A stretch of DNA of 64,000 nt from Zasmidium citrigriseum (Eukaryota > Ascomycota > Dothideomycetes > Mycosphaerellales > Mycosphaerellaceae), in contig NHNW01000077.1 of assembly GCA_002786025.1 (NCBI GenBank), forward strand, positions 62,001-126,000, given 5' to 3'. Shown piece by piece: positions 9,654 to 21,488 of this stretch. Within the stretch, counting starts at the first letter, position 1. Each line of letters starts with the position of its first letter. The notes beneath the pieces are model-generated. The model had not been told where the DNA came from. It did not search any database and saw only the letters and a list, made by a program, of their open reading frames with translations. The position numbers and the translations under genes are program-made.

Positions 9654-12365
9654 TCTGACGAGCTGTACGAGATGAAGGAGGAATGTGAAACGAGCGATGA
9701 GATTGTCCAAAGGGCAGGGGCATCTGTGTACATTTATATCGCTCACCAGCTCCACATCCTGCCCATGGGGATGTCAGGGCATACTCTTGCACATGGTCCT
9801 GGAGCTATACCTTTCTGCGTAATCCTATGCTGACCGAAGAACATGTCCCAACACCAAGGGGCAATGGCGTGGGAGTGGAGTCCGGGGTCTCCACTTGGTT
9901 CTCCAGGATCCTGCACGAGACAAGCTTTGACTTGGTGTCTCGAAAGAGACTTTGTCCAATGGAAAGGTAGAGGTACGAGGATAGCAGTCCAACGCCAACA
10001 TGGTACCAGGAGCTAATTCCGGCGAAGCATTTGCTTCGACATGGCCTTGTACTTTGCTTGCTTCGGAATCGGTCGCATTCAACTCTTATCGCTGGCCGGA
10101 GGAGTTGGGGGCTGCACGATTTTCTCTGGGTGCCTCAAGTGTTGTCTCCTCTCCACTTGCTGCCATTTCTTCTTCGAGTGGTAATACCAGCTCCGCGGAC
10201 ATTGAAAGCCATGTTGTTCCACCTTCCAGAGGAGGAGAGGTGTAGGCTGCTGACCGGCAAGACCGAAGGCATCACATGTAAGAGCAAATATCATAGCGTA
10301 AGCGCATGTCGACCGCTTAGTCCGTTTCGAGCAGGCCGGAGAAAAAGTCAGTATGGTGGCTTGCGGACGAAGTGAAGTCTGCTGGTCGTTCAGCCTCATG
10401 TGGGTCTTGGCCACTAGCGCGGTGGAAGGCGCGAGTCTTGATCCCCATAGACTCCATGTCGCCTTCTAGACTTCTTCTTCTGCATCTTCCATCCACGCAC
10501 CGAACACGCACTGTTCGGCCCGTCTATCGTCGAGGAGTATACGCCGCAGCCGTGGCTGGCACGATGGACGGCGTTGCCTGCTTGAGTATCTTCCTGCCGC
10601 ATTCGGTGAGCGCCATTGACACGCCATCGCTCCCGAACGCGTCTCTCCGAGGAAGCGAGTCCGGTTCATCTTGCCGGCTGGCATCTACTCTCACGACAGG
10701 AGTATTGCGGACAGACTGGGCACGGAGACTACACCGTTCTCCAGCACTGGGCACCTTTTGCCTAGCGGAGACTTTGGAAGAGCAAGGCCCGACGAGGAGT
10801 AAGCCATCATACCTACGGACACCACTATCGCGGCTAGGCTTCCTTGCGCGGGTACTGGTAGTGCCGAAACCGAGCAAAATATGAGTGCGTGCACGACCAA
10901 TACCAATACCAATTCCACTTCGCACACACAAGCCGGGTTACTCGGGTCGCGATGACTGGGATGGAAGGCCACCTTGTCGCCCTCCCTGCGCGGACCGCAT
11001 TACACTCGTAAGCAGCGAAGGCTGCTCCTTTCTGATGAATCAACCCATAGCGCACCAAGCTTGATTGCCTCCAGGGTCAAGAGCTGCCAAACCGCGTCAA
11101 AACCAGCACCTGTGAGAGAACCCGGCCCGGTCGCAGTATCTGCCCAGAACACTTGCCACGAGCTGCGATTAACGTGTGTCAGCGACTTCACTGCCACGTT
11201 CCCGAGGAACCCTCATAATGCATTGGCGCAGCATCTTATTAGCCTTCCCAGAGCATGCCACGACCTGGTGTGCACGTGGGCTGACGACACAAGTCTTGGA
11301 TCAGCAGCCAAGGCTTTCTACACTTCCTTTCGACGCTTGCTAATGAATTGCATCCTACCAGAGTCTTCTAACATCCGCAGCCGTTGCACAACTTCCTCGC
11401 CTTCACCGGCTGCTGCGGCTGATAGCCAGCCATGATCAAGGCACATTCGAGTAGTACTGCTGCTCCTCCGATCATCAATAATGAAGCCGAGCATGGGGCT
11501 GTGTTAATAGGAACGAGACAGCGAATACGAGTGCGAGTTGACGCCGATCTCTGGGCTTGAAACGATGCATCCTGGCGCAGCACTACTCATTCGAATCACA
11601 GCCTACTACCAAGCGACCATGTCCAACTTCCAAGGACCAAGACGGATTCAAGGTTAAGTGGTCCCGAACTCTAGGTCCCAGCTCCAGGATATCGACGACA
11701 CATTGTCAGGGAGTAGCACAGGTTCGGATTGAAAGCGATAATGTCTGAAGCGTAGTGCGGATGTCTGATGGGCCATCAAGTCATACAGTGGGCAAGTGAA
11801 GGGATGAATAACACCGAACGCATTTTCATTCCCTCGCACCGAAGAGGTGAAGCTCGTGTTCCTGGTGGCTTTATTACAACGTGCGACGACGGGCAACCGC
11901 AGCCTGACACAAAATACCACGACACTGTTTCCCGAAGATGACTTACTCGTGTACAGGAACGATCCCCATGTCTCTCAATGTTGCAATGGGGAGATTTGAT
12001 TCCTCGCCCCGGCATGTGGTACACTTGGCTCGTTCAGCTGGTCGACACAAGCTTCTTCGCCATCCTTCGGAATATGACTGCTCCTCTCGGCTTCTTGGCT
12101 GTCTCCGACCCCAAGCACAACACTCTAGGATGTGATGAGCGCTTTCCCCAGATAATCCGGAGGCATCCGCCCTGTCAGCCTTGTGCCTGAGGAGACGATG
12201 CTGCGGCAATGCGATCCTTCATCACCTCGTAATATAACGCTGCATTCGCCCTTCTCTACATCTGTTCCGGTTCTGTGGTTTCCGCAGTTCCTCTGCTGTC
12301 TAGTCTTGGCCTCTCAAGACATCCTCTTCGTTTTACAAGCACCCTCGCTCTCTGAGACTGACAAA
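9654..12365. other. Long intergenic stretch (2.7 kb)
   Basis: Lies between the divergent MFS transporter and GMC oxidoreductase. I found no gene. Several open frames of 60-170 codons exist on both strands but none has domain features, plausible splice partners or natural composition. Base composition is ordinary, with no AT-rich RIP-like block and no visible transposon ends. Confidence 0.5.
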
Positions 12366-14485
12366 ATGTTGCCTCAACTCGCATTCGTTGCTTTGCTTTG
12401 TTCTGGCATCTCGTCCGTTAGAGCTCAGAACCGTGGCGGCCACGGCGACGATGACGACGGCCCACCCGACTTCTCCAGTTTCGCCTACCCTGGAGCACCA
12501 CAAGAGCGCTCCTTCAAGCCAAGCTACGACTTCTGCATCGTCGGAGGCGGCACCGCAGGACTCGTTCTAGCCGATCGCCTGTCCGAAAGCGGTCGACACC
12601 AAGTCGTCGTCTTCGAGGCCGGCGGCCCTCCAACTGACGTGAGAACTTATGCAACTCCCGGCGGTAACCAGTATGCCCTCAACGGCGGCTGGTCGACCAT
12701 CGACTACAACTTCAGGTCTGTTTCGCAGGTGAATATGAACAACCGAACGTTCGCGTATCATCGTATGAAGTCAAGTTAGGCATGCGAGCCCGAGACCGAG
12801 CTGACGTGTTCCAGGTGGGAGGTGCTTGGGAGGGAGTAGTGCCACCAATGGTCTGTTCTATGGCTTGGGTAGTAAAGCTGTCTACGATCAGTGGGAGTCT
12901 GATGGCAATCCTGGCTGGGGTTGGAAGGACTTCCAGGAATCTGCGAAGAGGGTATGAGGCTTTCGGAAAGACATACCGAGAGAGTGACTGACCAAGCTTT
13001 CGTAGGGAACCGTCTTCGTTGGAAACCCAGAGAAGACGAACGACAACACCTACATGACCTGGGATCCAGATGCCTATGGAACCGAAGGGCCTCTCAAGAT
13101 CGGTTTCCAAGGCCGCGTCGTCGCAAGCAACCCATCATTCATGAACGCCACCAGTGCCATCGGCATCCAACCAACTCGAGAGCAGAACGGCGGCAATCCA
13201 ATAGGTGTGAAGCAAGGTACCATGACGCTGGACGAGAACTTTCGACGAAGCTCCTCTTTCGACGCCCACTACATGCAAGCCCGTGGCAGAAGGAATCTCA
13301 ATGTCCTGCAAAGAGCCATCGTCTCGCGAATCCTCTTCGACGAAGATACCTACGGTACAGATGAAGTTGAAGCCGTCGGTGTCACGTTCCTGGACGACCT
13401 CTCCGGAGTCTTCCACAACATCTCCTGCAAGCATGAAGTCATCATGGCAGCAGGCGCTTTTCATAGTCCTTTCATCCTTAAGCAGTCAGGCATTGGACCG
13501 CATGATGAGCTGAAGGAGTATGGTATCGAGCCGTTGGTGGTGAACGAGAATGTGGGCCATCATATGCAGGACCATACGGCTTTCAGTGTGATCCATGCTG
13601 TGAAGCCGAAGTTTGCGAGCATTGCGTCCACGACGGATATGGTTAATGATTTGACGATACTCAACCAGGAGCAGCGCGCCTTTTTCAGTGGTGGTGAGGC
13701 GCAGTGGAACAGCAAGTGGTTAGTGTGTCTCCAGTGATGCTCCGCATTTATACTGACGTCTTCCCAGGTCAGCGCCCTCGGGCTGCACGAATGCCTTCCA
13801 GGAGATCTCAGACGACGAACTTCGGGACATCGGCGCAGGTGCCATTCTCGACGCTGGCTTCACTCAGCAAGCTCACAACGAGATCCTGTACGAGTCGGTC
13901 TACTACCCACAGTCCTTCACAAAGTACGGGTCGCCACAGCCCAACACATCTTACATCTCTGTGACGGTGTCGAACATGGCCGCTTTGTCGAAAGGATCCG
14001 TGACCATCGGGAGCAACTTTCCACTGAGCGACCCTGTCATTGATCCTAACGTGAGCTGACTCACCATATCAGATCTCTGAGGATGAAATGCTGACATCTC
14101 GCAGTACCTCGCCGAAGAAGCCGACCAAAGAATGGCCATCCAAGGCGTCAAATACCTCCGCCAGATCATGGAGCATCCAGACCTAGCCCAATGGTCCGCA
14201 GGTGAAGTCTCACCCGGCGCCAACATCACCTCCGACGAAGATCTTCTCGACTACGCCCGCACGACTATGGTTCCCAATTGGCACGCCTCGTCGACTTGTC
14301 GTATGCTGCCGAGAGAGAAAGGTGGTGTTGTCGACTCGCACTTGAGGGTGTACGGGACAAAGAAGCTTCGTGTCTGCGATGTGAGCACTTTTGGTCGTCT
14401 GCCGGATATTAATCTCGTCGGGTCGGTGTTTGCGTTGGGCGAGCATGGAGCTCAGATTATTCGACGGGAGTATGGAGATCTGTGA
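12366..14485 (+). CDS. Secreted GMC oxidoreductase (FAD-dependent)
   Basis: Flavoprotein of the glucose-methanol-choline family that oxidises an alcohol or sugar outside the cell. Five exons (12366-12762, 12815-12951, 13006-13718, 13768-14050, 14105-14485), all introns GT-AG, 636 residues. A signal peptide covers about residues 1-20. The ADP-binding GGGTAG is at 60-65 with the Rossmann Glu in VVVFEAGGP. The GMC signature [15 protein letters not shown] crosses the first intron. [17 protein letters not shown] matches GMC signature 2. Near the C terminus HASSTCRM carries the catalytic His; the second catalytic position appears to be Asn (LPDINLVGS) instead of His, as in some family members. Several NxS/T sites fit secretion. 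Substrate unknown. The sugar transporter lies 2.7 kb away on the other strand. Confidence 0.92.
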
Positions 14486-15294
14486 GGACGAGGCTGGACT
14501 CTCACAGCATTCTTCCATGGGAACCTATGAGGATGTGCAATGATGAGGAGCTCGCTCAGATAATGGGGGATTGATTGGCGTTTTCTTGCCCTGCAGCTGT
14601 GCCTCTCGATGATCGGAGGACCCTTCTTTGCTTCCCCACGTCTTTCACATGCTTCGCTTCCCGCCCTTATCGCCGCAATCAATGATGATGGACTGTTTTG
14701 GATGTTGCAGAATATACCTGTGTAACGAAGGGCATTGTCTAGACTTCATGGCATGTCCCGCGCGAAATGTGTAAGTGCCGCCCGCATGGCTGGAGGTGCT
14801 GGTGAACTACTGCATGCCGCAGGAATCTTCCTTGTCGGTCGGGTCGGCAATGCGATGGGCCGAGACTGGCCGGGCTGCGAGGTGGTGAGGCGCCCCTCAA
14901 TTCCCCGACGCGTGTGTGCAACAACCGTGGTTCAACGTCCTCGTGCACCTCCATCTCGTGATGAAGTATCTCAAGAGATCATCTGAACGTTGCCCTTCGT
15001 CGCCGTGAATTCACACGTCGATAGCCGCACAGCTCGAGCAGCTTGTGCAGCTCCCAGCGCGCGCCATTTGGGGGTTGGGCGAATGGAAGAAGACCCCACC
15101 ACCGCTGCTGCAGATTCACTCCAGACGGGACCCACTTGGAGGCGGACGACTACCTCACTCTGCTGCTCCATGCCAAGGCATCCCGACGACATCTTTTCCT
15201 CTGTTTGACCTTTCGACCTGCCATCAACAACTGACAACACCCTCGCTCTAATCACGACCTCTTCCGGCTTCACGAGCAGAGGGAGCATGGGTGA
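14486..15294. other. Intergenic
   Basis: About 800 bp between same-strand genes. No supported coding sequence or RNA gene. Confidence 0.5.
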
Positions 15295-16359
15295 ATGAGG
15301 CGTCCTGGTGAGTCTGAATGTCTCCTTCACTCCGCCGTGCCACCATTCAATGCCGCCTGCACGCACATGATACAATGTCCACGACGGGCAGCGGACTTGT
15401 CTCCTCACCACCCTCCACACCACCAGCCGCAGCCCACCTATCACTATCAGCCCCAAACACACCCACACCACTTCTCCACCTCCGCAGCTCTAAAGATAGA
15501 TCCTCGCCAAGCCAGCGTCCAGCAAGTTGCAAGCATGGCCGGGGAGCGACAACAGCAGCGGCCAGCCTACCTCAGGCACATGAGCTCCTATTTCCTCTTT
15601 GGCGCGCGGCGGAAAGGCGAGGCCGTGGCGACTCTTGCGAACGCTCAGTCGTCACTCCTACCGACCGCCGCCGACCCTCGCCCAAACACCGCCAACTACC
15701 TCGCGATCCCTTCCGCGTCTCCAACCGCATCTGACAAACCCACCAACAGGCTGCCGTCTGCTCACGCAGCACCGACACCTCTCCAACCAAGAAAGTCTCG
15801 GCCCACCATCGGCCGCGCAACAACCACCATAACCGCCACCCACACCGAACACGCCGACCAACCCATTCTCTCCCGCCCGAAACTCCTCGACCGGTCTCTG
15901 ACTTCCACCGCCGCCATCGCCGGCCGTCCAGAACTCTACACCGAGTCCACCATGGAAAGCCGGCCATCCCTGTTCTCGCGCGCCAAGACCGTCATCTCCA
16001 ACCAACTCGAGCTCGGCGACGGCACTTCTTACGCACACAAGAACGCCCCGCCTCCGCCTTCGCACTGGAACGATCAGACGCATTCCCGTTACATGGTCAA
16101 AGTCTGGGATGCGATCGAGGACCGCGCCGCCAATGCCAAGTATCAGGTTTCCACCACTGCCCGCCTCGTCAGCACGGAGAAGAACATGCTTCATGCCTTT
16201 CCGGAACTGAGTGAGGGTCCGAAGGTCCTGACCCGCGAGTGGATCGAGTATGTTCTTGGGGTCGCGCTTCGTCATCCGTTCTGCACCGCGGACAAGATGG
16301 GGCGATGGGAGATTCTGGCTTCTAGCAGTGGCACGAGAGGGACCTGGGGTCCGTGGTGA
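15295..16359 (+). CDS. Hypothetical protein
   Basis: Single long open frame of 354 codons. The first 80 residues are His/Pro-rich and could be 5' UTR read through; a second in-frame ATG at 15535 (MAGERQQQRPAYLRHMSSYF) may be the true start, giving 274 residues. The middle is Ser/Thr/Pro-rich and disordered. The last 130 residues look more ordered and start around residue 220 (MESRPSLFSRAKTVISNQLE). They include a Trp-containing helix (SRYMVKVWDAIEDRAANAKYQ), then STEKNMLHAFPELSEGPKVL. I do not recognise a family. A shorter open frame on the opposite strand looks like a shadow. Confidence 0.55.
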   Translation: MRRPGESECLLHSAVPPFNAACTHMIQCPRRAADLSPHHPPHHQPQPTYHYQPQTHPHHFSTSAALKIDPRQASVQQVASMAGERQQQRPAYLRHMSSYFLFGARRKGEAVATLANAQSSLLPTAADPRPNTANYLAIPSASPTASDKPTNRLPSAHAAPTPLQPRKSRPTIGRATTTITATHTEHADQPILSRPKLLDRSLTSTAAIAGRPELYTESTMESRPSLFSRAKTVISNQLELGDGTSYAHKNAPPPPSHWNDQTHSRYMVKVWDAIEDRAANAKYQVSTTARLVSTEKNMLHAFPELSEGPKVLTREWIEYVLGVALRHPFCTADKMGRWEILASSSGTRGTWGPW

Positions 16360-16642
16360 ACGATGTCCTTTTCTTGCATTTGTCAGTGGCGAACGGGCTT
16401 GTTTTTCTTCTTTTCCTTTGAAGCGTTTGGGCGGCGGCATCAGCATATCAGCATCGGCGAAACTTACGGAGCATGAACGGATGGACGAATGACTTGACTT
16501 CTCAAAGTCCGCCGAGACGAAGGAATGAGAGACGAGGAGACGAACGGAGAGAGCATGAAAGCAAGCACACGAACGATACAATTTCCGAGGCTAGGCTAGC
16601 AGGAAGAGTCGAAGACCTCTCCTTTTTCAACAATCAAATCAA

Positions 16643-17536
16643 TCAATAAGAATAAGCATTAGCCAATTCCAAAATATCCCCCACCAGATCCTTCACCCGA
16701 TGCCCGCCCTCACAATCCGTCCACTCGCCCCCGTCCCGAATACACCTCACCTCATCATTCAACCGCACCGTACAACTCTTCGTCACATTCGCCTCAGCGC
16801 TGCGATTAAATGACGCCTTGAGCAGGTCGTTTCCAATCGATCCATCGTCGCTGGCAGCGCACTTGTTGATTTCGAACATATTCATCCCATGTTCCAATGC
16901 GCAGTCCTCGACCAGATCCCGCGCGGGGATGTTTTCGTAGTCCCTGGTAAGGCACATCGTGAAGCCTAGGTACATTTTGGGGTCGGGGTAGAGGTGGGCG
17001 GCGCAGAGTTCGAGGATGTTGCCGAGACATTCGGTGGGGCCATGTTTGCAGGCGACGCCGTCGTCGTGGTCGGTAGTACTGCAAAGGAGGTTAGAGCTGG
17101 TGGTGTGGTGAGAGGAGGGGAAAGGGGGAACTCACGATCCAATAAACGACAACCTAAAATCCACCTTATCGCTCACTTTCTGCATCGTCGGCAGAATCAA
17201 ATCATGCAAACAGTCCTTCGCATCGGGACATTTGGACATGATATGTGCTTCCAGGGGCACTTTGCCACTTCCACCCCAGGTTTCGTCATCATCGGAGTAA
17301 TAGTCTTGGGCTATAATGGCCATGCTGAAGACCATGAAGACTATCAGGATGGATGTTGTTGCTGCCATGATGATGCGGTGCCATTTGCCCGAGGTGGTGC
17401 GGGACCAGGCGCGCATGTAGGCGCGTTGGGCGGCGAAGACGTTTTGTTGGAGGTCGTGGAGGGTTGGTTCTGGTTCTGCGTCGGTCTGGGGTTGGGATTC
17501 GAGGAGGGGTTGCTTTTCTGTGGTTGAGGATGCCAT
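16643..17536 (-). CDS. Membrane-anchored GILT-family thiol reductase
   Basis: Gamma-interferon-inducible lysosomal thiol reductase (GILT) family. Two exons (17136-17536, 16643-17078), 278 residues. A cytosolic N-terminal tail of about 55 residues contains an EKQPLLE motif, which resembles an acidic-dileucine endosomal/vacuolar sorting signal. A single transmembrane helix (residues about 56-80, IIMAATTSILIVFMVFSMAII) makes a type II protein. The lumenal domain has the SKCPDAKDCL active-site region and the full GILT signature CKHGPTECLGNILELC (CQHGxxECxxNxxxxC, with K for Q). NRS and NVT are potential glycosylation sites. Expected to reduce disulfides in the vacuole or endosome. The start shares a 200-bp intergenic region with the tubulin cofactor D gene. 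Confidence 0.88.
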
Positions 17537-17736
17537 GGTGTTTCGTTCTTGTCTTCTTTGTCTAATTTGATGCTGATGTTTGATGGAGATGTCGAGTGGC
17601 AAGAACTTCCCGGTGGTGAGAGAGAAGGAGATGTGGGGCTTGTCTCGGATGGTCCCGAAAGTGGGGCCAACCCCGTGATTTCGTTCCGCTGGTGGACTTC
17701 ACGTGTTCTTCTATTAACAACACTTCGATATTGAAG
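17537..17736. promoter_or_regulatory. Bidirectional promoter, GILT-type gene and TBCD
   Basis: The 200-bp space separating two divergent start codons must hold both core promoters. It contains a palindromic CACGTG E-box at 17700-17705, 32 bp upstream of the TBCD start. In fungi such a box can bind bHLH factors such as Cbf1 relatives, but a single 6-mer is weak evidence. Confidence 0.5.
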
Positions 17737-20700
17737 ATGGAGAACGCCGATGAAGAAGACGATCTCAAACTCATCAAGGCGTCAGCTCAACTCCTGGCTG
17801 ACCTCGAACATGACCTCCCGCGACTGTTGTTCAAACCCGGCCAGCGGCGCGCCCACACGCGAGTGAAGAAACGCGACATGGATCGTGTCGTCAATCTCGT
17901 ACGCTGAATCCTCCGACCCGACCTATTGGATATGAGCTCATGGGTCTTCTCTGTAGATTGAGCCTTTCCAAGGCGAGCCGCAGCTACTTGATGCGAAGCT
18001 GAGATTCATTTTGCCGCCGATCGTGGATGCCTATTTGGAGTACCTTTCACGGGCGGATCGCAAGGAGACAATAGACCATGTGGATCTCGAAACAGCGGTA
18101 TGTACGCTGCTGTATACGCTCTGCAAAGTGCGAGGGCAGAAGGTCATTGTGGGCTTCTTGAACAATGAGCCAAAGTATCTTGAGCCAATTTTGGAGGCGC
18201 TGGAGCGTACGATTTCTGGTGCTGGGTCACAATCGACTGCATGGAAAGTCCCATATGTCCTTTTGCTCTGGCTTTCCCACTTACTCCTGACGCCTTTTGA
18301 TCTGGACTGGATATCGAACAAGTCCGCCCCTACAGATGGCGAAGGCGCCGAACTCGCTTCATCTTTGAAGTTGCCGCATCTAGCCTCTCGAGTACTCCGA
18401 GTTGGACTTTCGTATTTGTCGACTCCGACAAAAGCGCAGGATGCTGCTGCGGCGATGCTGGTCAGACTGTCGATTCGGCCTGATGTTCAAAAGCATCACC
18501 TGGCTGATGCCTTGGTGAAGCAACAACTACCAAGACTCTCGCAGAGTGCAAATGGCATGGCAGATATGTACCAGATGCTTGGTGGTCTACGACTGGTTGC
18601 TGGTGTGGCCTCATCTGCCGAGCTGAGCTATCTGGTGCCTGACATCTATCGGACCTGCGAGAAGGCTTTCGATGAGGACGATGGCTCCAGCTTGTCGTCG
18701 AACGCCGTTGCAAAGAAGATCATTGTCAAGATCTTCCGCAATGCGGCTATCTTGGCGTTGAGATCAGTATCTTCCGAGGGCCCTTTGTTGAGCTTCCTGC
18801 AATCAACGGACGTCCTTGAGAGCGTCATCGATTATCTACTTCGATCGCTTGGAGACAAGGACACACCAGTACGATACGCAGCTGCCAAGGCGATCAGTCT
18901 CATCGTATTGGAGCTAGACACTGAGATGGGCCACGAAGTTGTGCAGGCGATCATCGACTCGTTCAAAGAAGACATGCCGAGAGCTGCGAAGAATGTTGAC
19001 TTCTCGACAGCCAACCCATTGAAATGGCATGGTCTGACCCTGGCTTTGGCCCATACGCTCTTCAAGCGCTCTGCATCGCCTGACCAGTTGCCGGAAATAC
19101 TCGACGCCCTCATATTTGCCCTCCAATTCCAGCAAAGAACCGCGACTGGTACTACTCTGGGCACAAACGTACGGGATGCTGCAAATTTCGGGATCTGGTC
19201 GATGTCTCGTCGTTACACCACTGCCGAGCTATCATTGGTGAAACCCAGCAACCTACACGCCAGCAACCAGATCAGTCCTGACAGTACCATCATACCCGTC
19301 CTGGCCATTCAGCTGATTCTATCAGCCTGTCTCGATCCAGCAGGCAACATCCGCCGTGGCTCTTCTGCTGCACTTCAGGAGCTAGTTGGCAGGCATCCAG
19401 ATCAAGTACATGAAGGCATCTCGCTTGTTCAAATTGTTGACTATCAGGCTGTCAGTCTTCGCAATCGAGCAATGATAGATGTAGCAAGAAGTGCTGCTGC
19501 TTTGGATCCGTCATACTGGCAAGCACTCATCGATGGACTGTTCGGCTGGCGAGGCTTGGGTTCTTCCGACATACCATCTCGTCAAAGTGCTGCTGCGTCT
19601 ATAGCAGGATTGGTGACCATTGTGCCGGGGACAGGAGGCCCACGAGTGCTGGACAGTGTCTTGCATCAGATTCAAGCCTGTCCCTCGAAAGACGTTGAGA
19701 CTTTGCACGGACTGACATATACCCTTGCACTCCTGGCCAGAGATGCTTCCACAGCTGACGGGCTGACTTTCTCAGAAGCCCATCTCCAAAGCTCACTGGA
19801 AATGATCGCCCTGCTGGAGTCTGCGCTCAACGAATTCTCGCCCAGAATGCTACGCTCCGAGTTTCCAGCTACTCTCGCTCAGCTCATGACTGCTCTGTCA
19901 GACGCCATCTTGACCGTGTCTACCAATGGTGGACTTGCCATCCCAGTCGATACAATACCCTTGGACTCGATCGAAGCAATCACAGAGAAGCTGTTCTGGC
20001 GACGAGAAGAATGGATTATGCAGGTTATCCCGCATCTTGCAAAGTCGATTTTGAGGCTTAAACGAGCGAATGATCAGCCGCTGGGGTGTATTGGGGCTCA
20101 GAGCATGTCGAAGAAGGTTGCCGCGGACGGCTCGAAGAGTACTCTGCACGGCGTTGCGAGAGCAATTGCATTGGGAGCCTTGTCATCCGAGTATGACTCT
20201 GCTGCACTTGCTGGCGAGAAAGCGCAGACAGCCATTGAAACGCTGTGCGGGCTCATGAGTGCTATGAACGTGGATTGGCGAATCATCGGAGCAAGAGCTC
20301 TGCAGCTCGCCGTCTCTGGCGTTGGAGATACTCAGACAGTCGACGACTCGATTGCAGATGCGATCTTTGCTGCCATACATCAAGGCCTGAACGACTACAC
20401 GGTCGACGAGCGAGGTGACATCGGCTCTCTGGTGAGGCTGCAGTCTCTTGCGTGTGCCGAGGCGATATTCACGTCTTGGATGTTCAGGGGTCGAGAAGGG
20501 GCGTTGCAGATCTTGAAAGGCGACATCTATCGACTGTCACTGGAGAAGCTGGATCGAGTGCGTCTGCAAGCAGCACAGTGTCGTCGACGCTTTCTCGACT
20601 CTGGAATTGATCACCACGTTACCGACGTGGCAAGCGTCTCGTCCCTGGAGTCCTTCCACGCCGCCCTGCTCCCACTCACCTCGGGCACCACCCCTGACTG

Positions 20701-21271
20701 GATCAATTACGCCCTCCTCGAAGGCATCATCCTCAGCGCAGGCATCAGCGCCGAACCACTGCTCCAAGCGTCCCGACACGCCCTCGCCCTACATCTCACC
20801 TCAATACCCCTCGACCTCCTCGCCCAGCACCTAACCCTTTTCACGACCATTCTCAAAACGTTCATCCTCGAGAATGTCAACACCCACCCGGCCCTCGAAC
20901 TCCTCTCCTACCTCCTCGACATGCGCATTCCCCAAACCCTCGCCTCCTCCTCGACACCATTCAAATGGCTCAACCTCCTCTCCCTTGTCCAGAAAGCCCA
21001 TCACAAGTCCAACGATATCCCCAAGATCCTCGCCGCTGTGCGGGTCTATGTTGGATTGTCAGAGATTGATGTGATAAGGGAAGAGGTGATGAAGAAGGTC
21101 TTCAGCATGTTGAAGACGAATCCTTATCCGAGGGTGAGGGTGGCGTTGGCGGAGGCGTTGTGGGTTATCACGGAGGAAGAGGGGCTGAGGGGTGTTGATT
21201 GGAGTGCGCCGGCGGGGAGGGAGAGGAATAGGGAGGTGCTTGAGGGGTTGAGGGGGAAGTATTTGGGCTGA
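17737..21271 (+). CDS. TBCD: Tubulin-specific chaperone D (tubulin-folding cofactor D)
   Basis: HEAT/ARM-repeat protein that captures beta-tubulin and forms the cofactor C/D/E complex making alpha/beta-tubulin dimers (yeast Cin1); cytosolic. Two exons (17737-17898, 17957-21271) give 1158 residues, close to the usual length of about 1100-1200. Visible marks are the N-terminal helix block leading to PFQGEPQLLDAKLRFILPPI, the TLCKVRGQKVIVGFLNNEP segment and WKVPYVLLLWLSHLLLTPFD typical of the family, DTPVRYAAAKAISLIV in the ARM region, and the C-terminal PRVRVALAEALW helix. The start ATG at 17737 follows the E-box. Degenerate copies of its last exon end occur downstream at 23311 and 25181. Confidence 0.93.
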
Positions 21272-21488
21272 GATGAAGCGAATGACCGAATTTCAAAGGT
21301 ATGAGTGGAAGCACAGTTGACCGAGTGAGGACCAAGAGAAAAACAAGCGCTGAATCATAGTCCCACGGATCTTTCCCTGCTGGTGAGCTTCGCTCCTTTA
21401 CGCAAGGAAAGACAAGTCCTACTGCAAACTTACTCAGGAGTTTCTGCACAGCGCTCTTGGATCCCACTCACTATGAGAAAAGCCAAAA

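Noticed and set aside
10372..10884. 170-codon plus-strand frame in the 2.7-kb intergenic stretch
   Set aside because: Arg/Ser/Leu-rich random composition, overlapping equally long frames on the other strand, no motif or splice partners.
15658..16581. 307-codon minus-strand frame opposite the hypothetical protein at 15295
   Set aside because: Gly/Arg/Val repeats typical of antisense of a Pro/Ala/Thr-rich gene.
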